Source: CAZENU01 sp965117035
GTDB taxonomy: Bacteria; Chloroflexota; Dehalococcoidia; Lucifugimonadales; CAZENU01
Length of the DNA stretch: 64,000 bases
Reading direction: 5' to 3'
Assembly: GCA_965117035.1 (NCBI GenBank)
Contig: OZ220748.1
Location: 2,108,001-2,172,000 of the forward strand
The position numbers and the translations under genes are program-made. The notes under the pieces were generated by a model, which was given only the letters and a program-made list of their open reading frames with translations, made no database searches and had not been told where the DNA came from. Positions 62,206 through 64,000 of this stretch are shown here, piece after piece; within the stretch, counting starts at the first letter, position 1; every line of letters starts with the position of its first letter.

Positions 62206-63726
62206 TCAGTCGCCGCGGTAGTACTCCATGCCGAGGTGGGTGATCTGCTCGGCGCCCATGAGCCAGCGCAGCGTGTTCTTGAGCTTCGTCTGCTGGATGA
62301 AAAGGTCGTGCTCCGGGTACACCGTCGCGGCGTGCTGCGGGCTCTTGAAGTAGAACGACAGCCACTCCTGGATGCCGAACAGCCCCGCGCGCTTGGCCAG
62401 GTCCATGAACAGCACCAGGTCGAGCACCAGCGGCGCCGCCAGGATCGAGTCGGAGCACAGGAAGTTGACCTTGAGCTGCATCCGGCGGCCGAGCCAGCCG
62501 AACAGGTCGATCGTGTCCCAGCCCTCCTTGTCGTCGCCGCGGGGCGGGTAGTAGTTGATGCGCACCTTGTGGTAGGCGTCGCCGTACAGCTCCGGGTACA
62601 TGTCCGGCTGCAGGATGTGCTCCAGGACGCCCAGCTTCGACTCCTCCTTGGTCCTGAAGTTCTCCGGCTCGTCGAGCACCTCGCCGTCGCGGTTGCCCAG
62701 GATGTTCGTGGAGAACCAGCCGTCCATCCCGAGCATGCGCGCCTTCAGCATCGGGCCGATGACCGTCTTGACCAGCGTCTGGCCCGTCTTGAAGTCCTTG
62801 CCGCAGATCGGGACGCGCTCGTCCCGCGACATGCGCTCCAGGGCCGGGATGTCGACGGTCAGGTTGGGGGCGCCGTTGATGAAGGGGACGCCCTCCAGCA
62901 GCGCCGCGTAGGCGTAGACCATCGACGGCGCGATGTTGGCGTCGTTGTCCTCGAGGCCGCCGAGGAAGCTCTCGATGTCCCGGTGGACCTCCGCCTCTTC
63001 AATGAATTTTTCGGTCGACGCGCACCAGATCATCACCAGCCGGTCGCAGCCGTGATCGGCCTTGAACCGGCGCATGTCCTCGCGGACCCTGTCGACGAGC
63101 TGCAGCTTGGTGTCGACGGTGATGGTGTTGTCGCCCTCGATCCGCTTCACGTACTCGGTGTCGAACGCCGCGGGCATCGGCTCGACCGACTTCAGGAAGT
63201 CGCTGATCGGGTCGAGGTCCTCCAGCCGGTTGAGCACGCCGCACTTGAGCGCGGCCTCGTAGGCGTTGTCGGCGATCGGGTCCCAGGCGCCGAAGACGAG
63301 CTGGTCGAGCGCCGCCAGCGGCACGAACTCGCGGACGGGCGGCGTGTGGCCGTCGCTGCGCTTGCCGAGCCGGATCGTCGCCATCTGGCTGATGGAGCCG
63401 ACGGGTAGGCCCATGCCGCGCCGGATGTGCTCGACGCCGGCGATGAATGTGGACGACACGGCGCCGAGTCCGACGAGCAGCACGCCGAGCTTGCCGTCGG
63501 CCGGCTCGATGTCCGGGCCGTTGGGCGACACGAAGTGCCTGGGCTCCAAGGCGATGCCCCTGTCTCGGGCCAGGTCGAGCAGCGGCTCGTGCCACTGCGC
63601 GGGGATGCGCCCGGTCTTGGCCCAGTGCTGGACCGTGCTCTGGCTTCTGTCCAGCAGCCGCGCCAGCGCCGACTGCCCTCCGAACCGTTCGATGACCTGC
63701 TCCGCGGGGTTCTGTTGCTTGTTCAT
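62206..63726 (-). CDS. Inositol-phosphate synthase fused to an N-terminal helix-turn-helix domain
   Basis: 506 residues. Residues ~9-45 (FGGQSALARLLDRSQSTVQH) form a Cro/YdaS-type HTH; GLGAVSSTFIAGV (~86) starts the NAD-binding domain, followed by INGAPNL, GKDFKTGQT, LGMDGWFSTNILGN and FGWLGRRMQLKVNFLCSDS of myo-inositol-1-phosphate synthase. It converts glucose-6-phosphate to inositol phosphate. The HTH is an integral part of the same frame from ATG 63726. A palindrome overlies its promoter. Confidence 0.88.
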   Translation of the reverse strand: MNKQQNPAEQVIERFGGQSALARLLDRSQSTVQHWAKTGRIPAQWHEPLLDLARDRGIALEPRHFVSPNGPDIEPADGKLGVLLVGLGAVSSTFIAGVEHIRRGMGLPVGSISQMATIRLGKRSDGHTPPVREFVPLAALDQLVFGAWDPIADNAYEAALKCGVLNRLEDLDPISDFLKSVEPMPAAFDTEYVKRIEGDNTITVDTKLQLVDRVREDMRRFKADHGCDRLVMIWCASTEKFIEEAEVHRDIESFLGGLEDNDANIAPSMVYAYAALLEGVPFINGAPNLTVDIPALERMSRDERVPICGKDFKTGQTLVKTVIGPMLKARMLGMDGWFSTNILGNRDGEVLDEPENFRTKEESKLGVLEHILQPDMYPELYGDAYHKVRINYYPPRGDDKEGWDTIDLFGWLGRRMQLKVNFLCSDSILAAPLVLDLVLFMDLAKRAGLFGIQEWLSFYFKSPQHAATVYPEHDLFIQQTKLKNTLRWLMGAEQITHLGMEYYRGD

Positions 63727-63732
63727 GCCCGC

Positions 63733-63762
63733 ATGCTACCAAAGTTTTCGGTAGCACGTCAA
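63733..63762 (-). promoter_or_regulatory. Promoter with 23-bp operator-like palindrome for the HTH-inositol synthase
   Basis: On the reverse strand TTGACG (63762-63757) serves as -35 and TAGCAT (63738-63733) as -10 with 18-bp spacing. TGCTACCaaagttttcGGTAGCA (63734-63756) lies across spacer and -10. Arms are perfect over 7 bp. Binding of the fused HTH here is inferred. Confidence 0.6.
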
Positions 63763-64000
63763 GCACTATTGCCGCGCCTTTCCACTCAGGGATGGTTGCG
63801 TGTGCGAGGCACAAGAGGGCGGTGGATGCCACAGTACTTCATGCTGCTCTCCACCTTACCCTTCGTTTGGCCGGTAAGAAAGGCACAGCCTCATCTCGCA
63901 GCCGACACGCAACGAGAAGTATCCGGCTGTTCCACTCCGGTCTGCCATCCCCGTCTCGCCCCAGCGCCACCACCTTGGCGTTGTCGCAAAGGCAGCGACC
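63763..64000. other. Upstream end of window
   Basis: No gene is supported. The inverted pair CTTACC...GGTAAG (about 63855-63880) is the only structure noted. Confidence 0.35.

Noticed and set aside
61089..63408. Long forward frames across the 61-62 kb repeats and the inositol synthase
   Set aside because: They arise because most repeat units are multiples of three long; the sequence is low-complexity and continues antisense to a well-supported gene.

Overview
GC-rich bacterial chromosome fragment. The gene content suggests Chloroflexota, perhaps the Dehalococcoidia/SAR202 side. Three enolase-superfamily (mandelate racemase-like) genes and three Gfo/Idh/MocA oxidoreductases are spread over 64 kb, alongside a UPF0182 protein, clustered arginine genes and frequent GTG/TTG starts. 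This placement is an inference from gene families, not from a marker tree.

Layout. 1-6.9 kb: a probable acquired island with a helicase IV-like UvrD protein, an AT-richer DUF262 + HEPN pair (likely defence), and a ribbon-helix-helix gene translationally coupled to a large serine recombinase. 7-13.8 kb: small-molecule metabolism (multicopper oxidase, DUF1330, adenosine deaminase family, two enolase-superfamily enzymes, a 2-hydroxyacid dehydrogenase). 14-25 kb: arginine biosynthesis (argJ, argB, UPF0182, argD, argG, argH) interrupted by a possible toxin-antitoxin pair, a nucleotidyltransferase and a MaoC hydratase, then rpe and a MntA/HepT pair. 26-33 kb: P-loop kinase, glycoside-hydrolase-like protein, hibernation factor, RAM-domain protein, two Gfo/Idh/MocA genes and a surface-anchored protein. 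33-37.2 kb: a hotspot of REP-like palindromes holding a GIY-YIG nuclease gene, its internally deleted derivative, an IS110 element and a decayed IS1182-like element. 37.3-51.8 kb: housekeeping genes (dnaJ-prmA-rsmE; der, argF, an FtsX permease, lipB-rmuC, and a branched-chain/pyruvate-type 2-oxoacid dehydrogenase operon). 51.9-64 kb: orphan antitoxins, a class IV aminotransferase, a rhodanese, an enolase-superfamily gene, two tRNA-Ser genes, a redoxin, a third Gfo/Idh/MocA gene with a strong promoter and operator-like inverted repeat, a 141-147 bp tandem repeat array, and a helix-turn-helix domain fused to inositol-phosphate synthase.

Main points. (1) The IS110 copy can be read end to end: CT cores at both ends, insertion into a REP-like palindrome, a two-loop candidate bridge RNA whose loops match the target and the donor, and a promoter that appears only at the circular junction. 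Its transposase is broken by a 2-nt CT duplication. (2) A GIY-YIG nuclease gene lies between inverted REP-like palindromes and has a 275-bp-deleted derivative in the same setting nearby, resembling a REP-mobilising unit. (3) The HTH-inositol-phosphate synthase has a 23-bp palindrome over its own promoter, which suggests an autoregulating enzyme. (4) The DUF262/HEPN pair is a candidate two-gene defence system.
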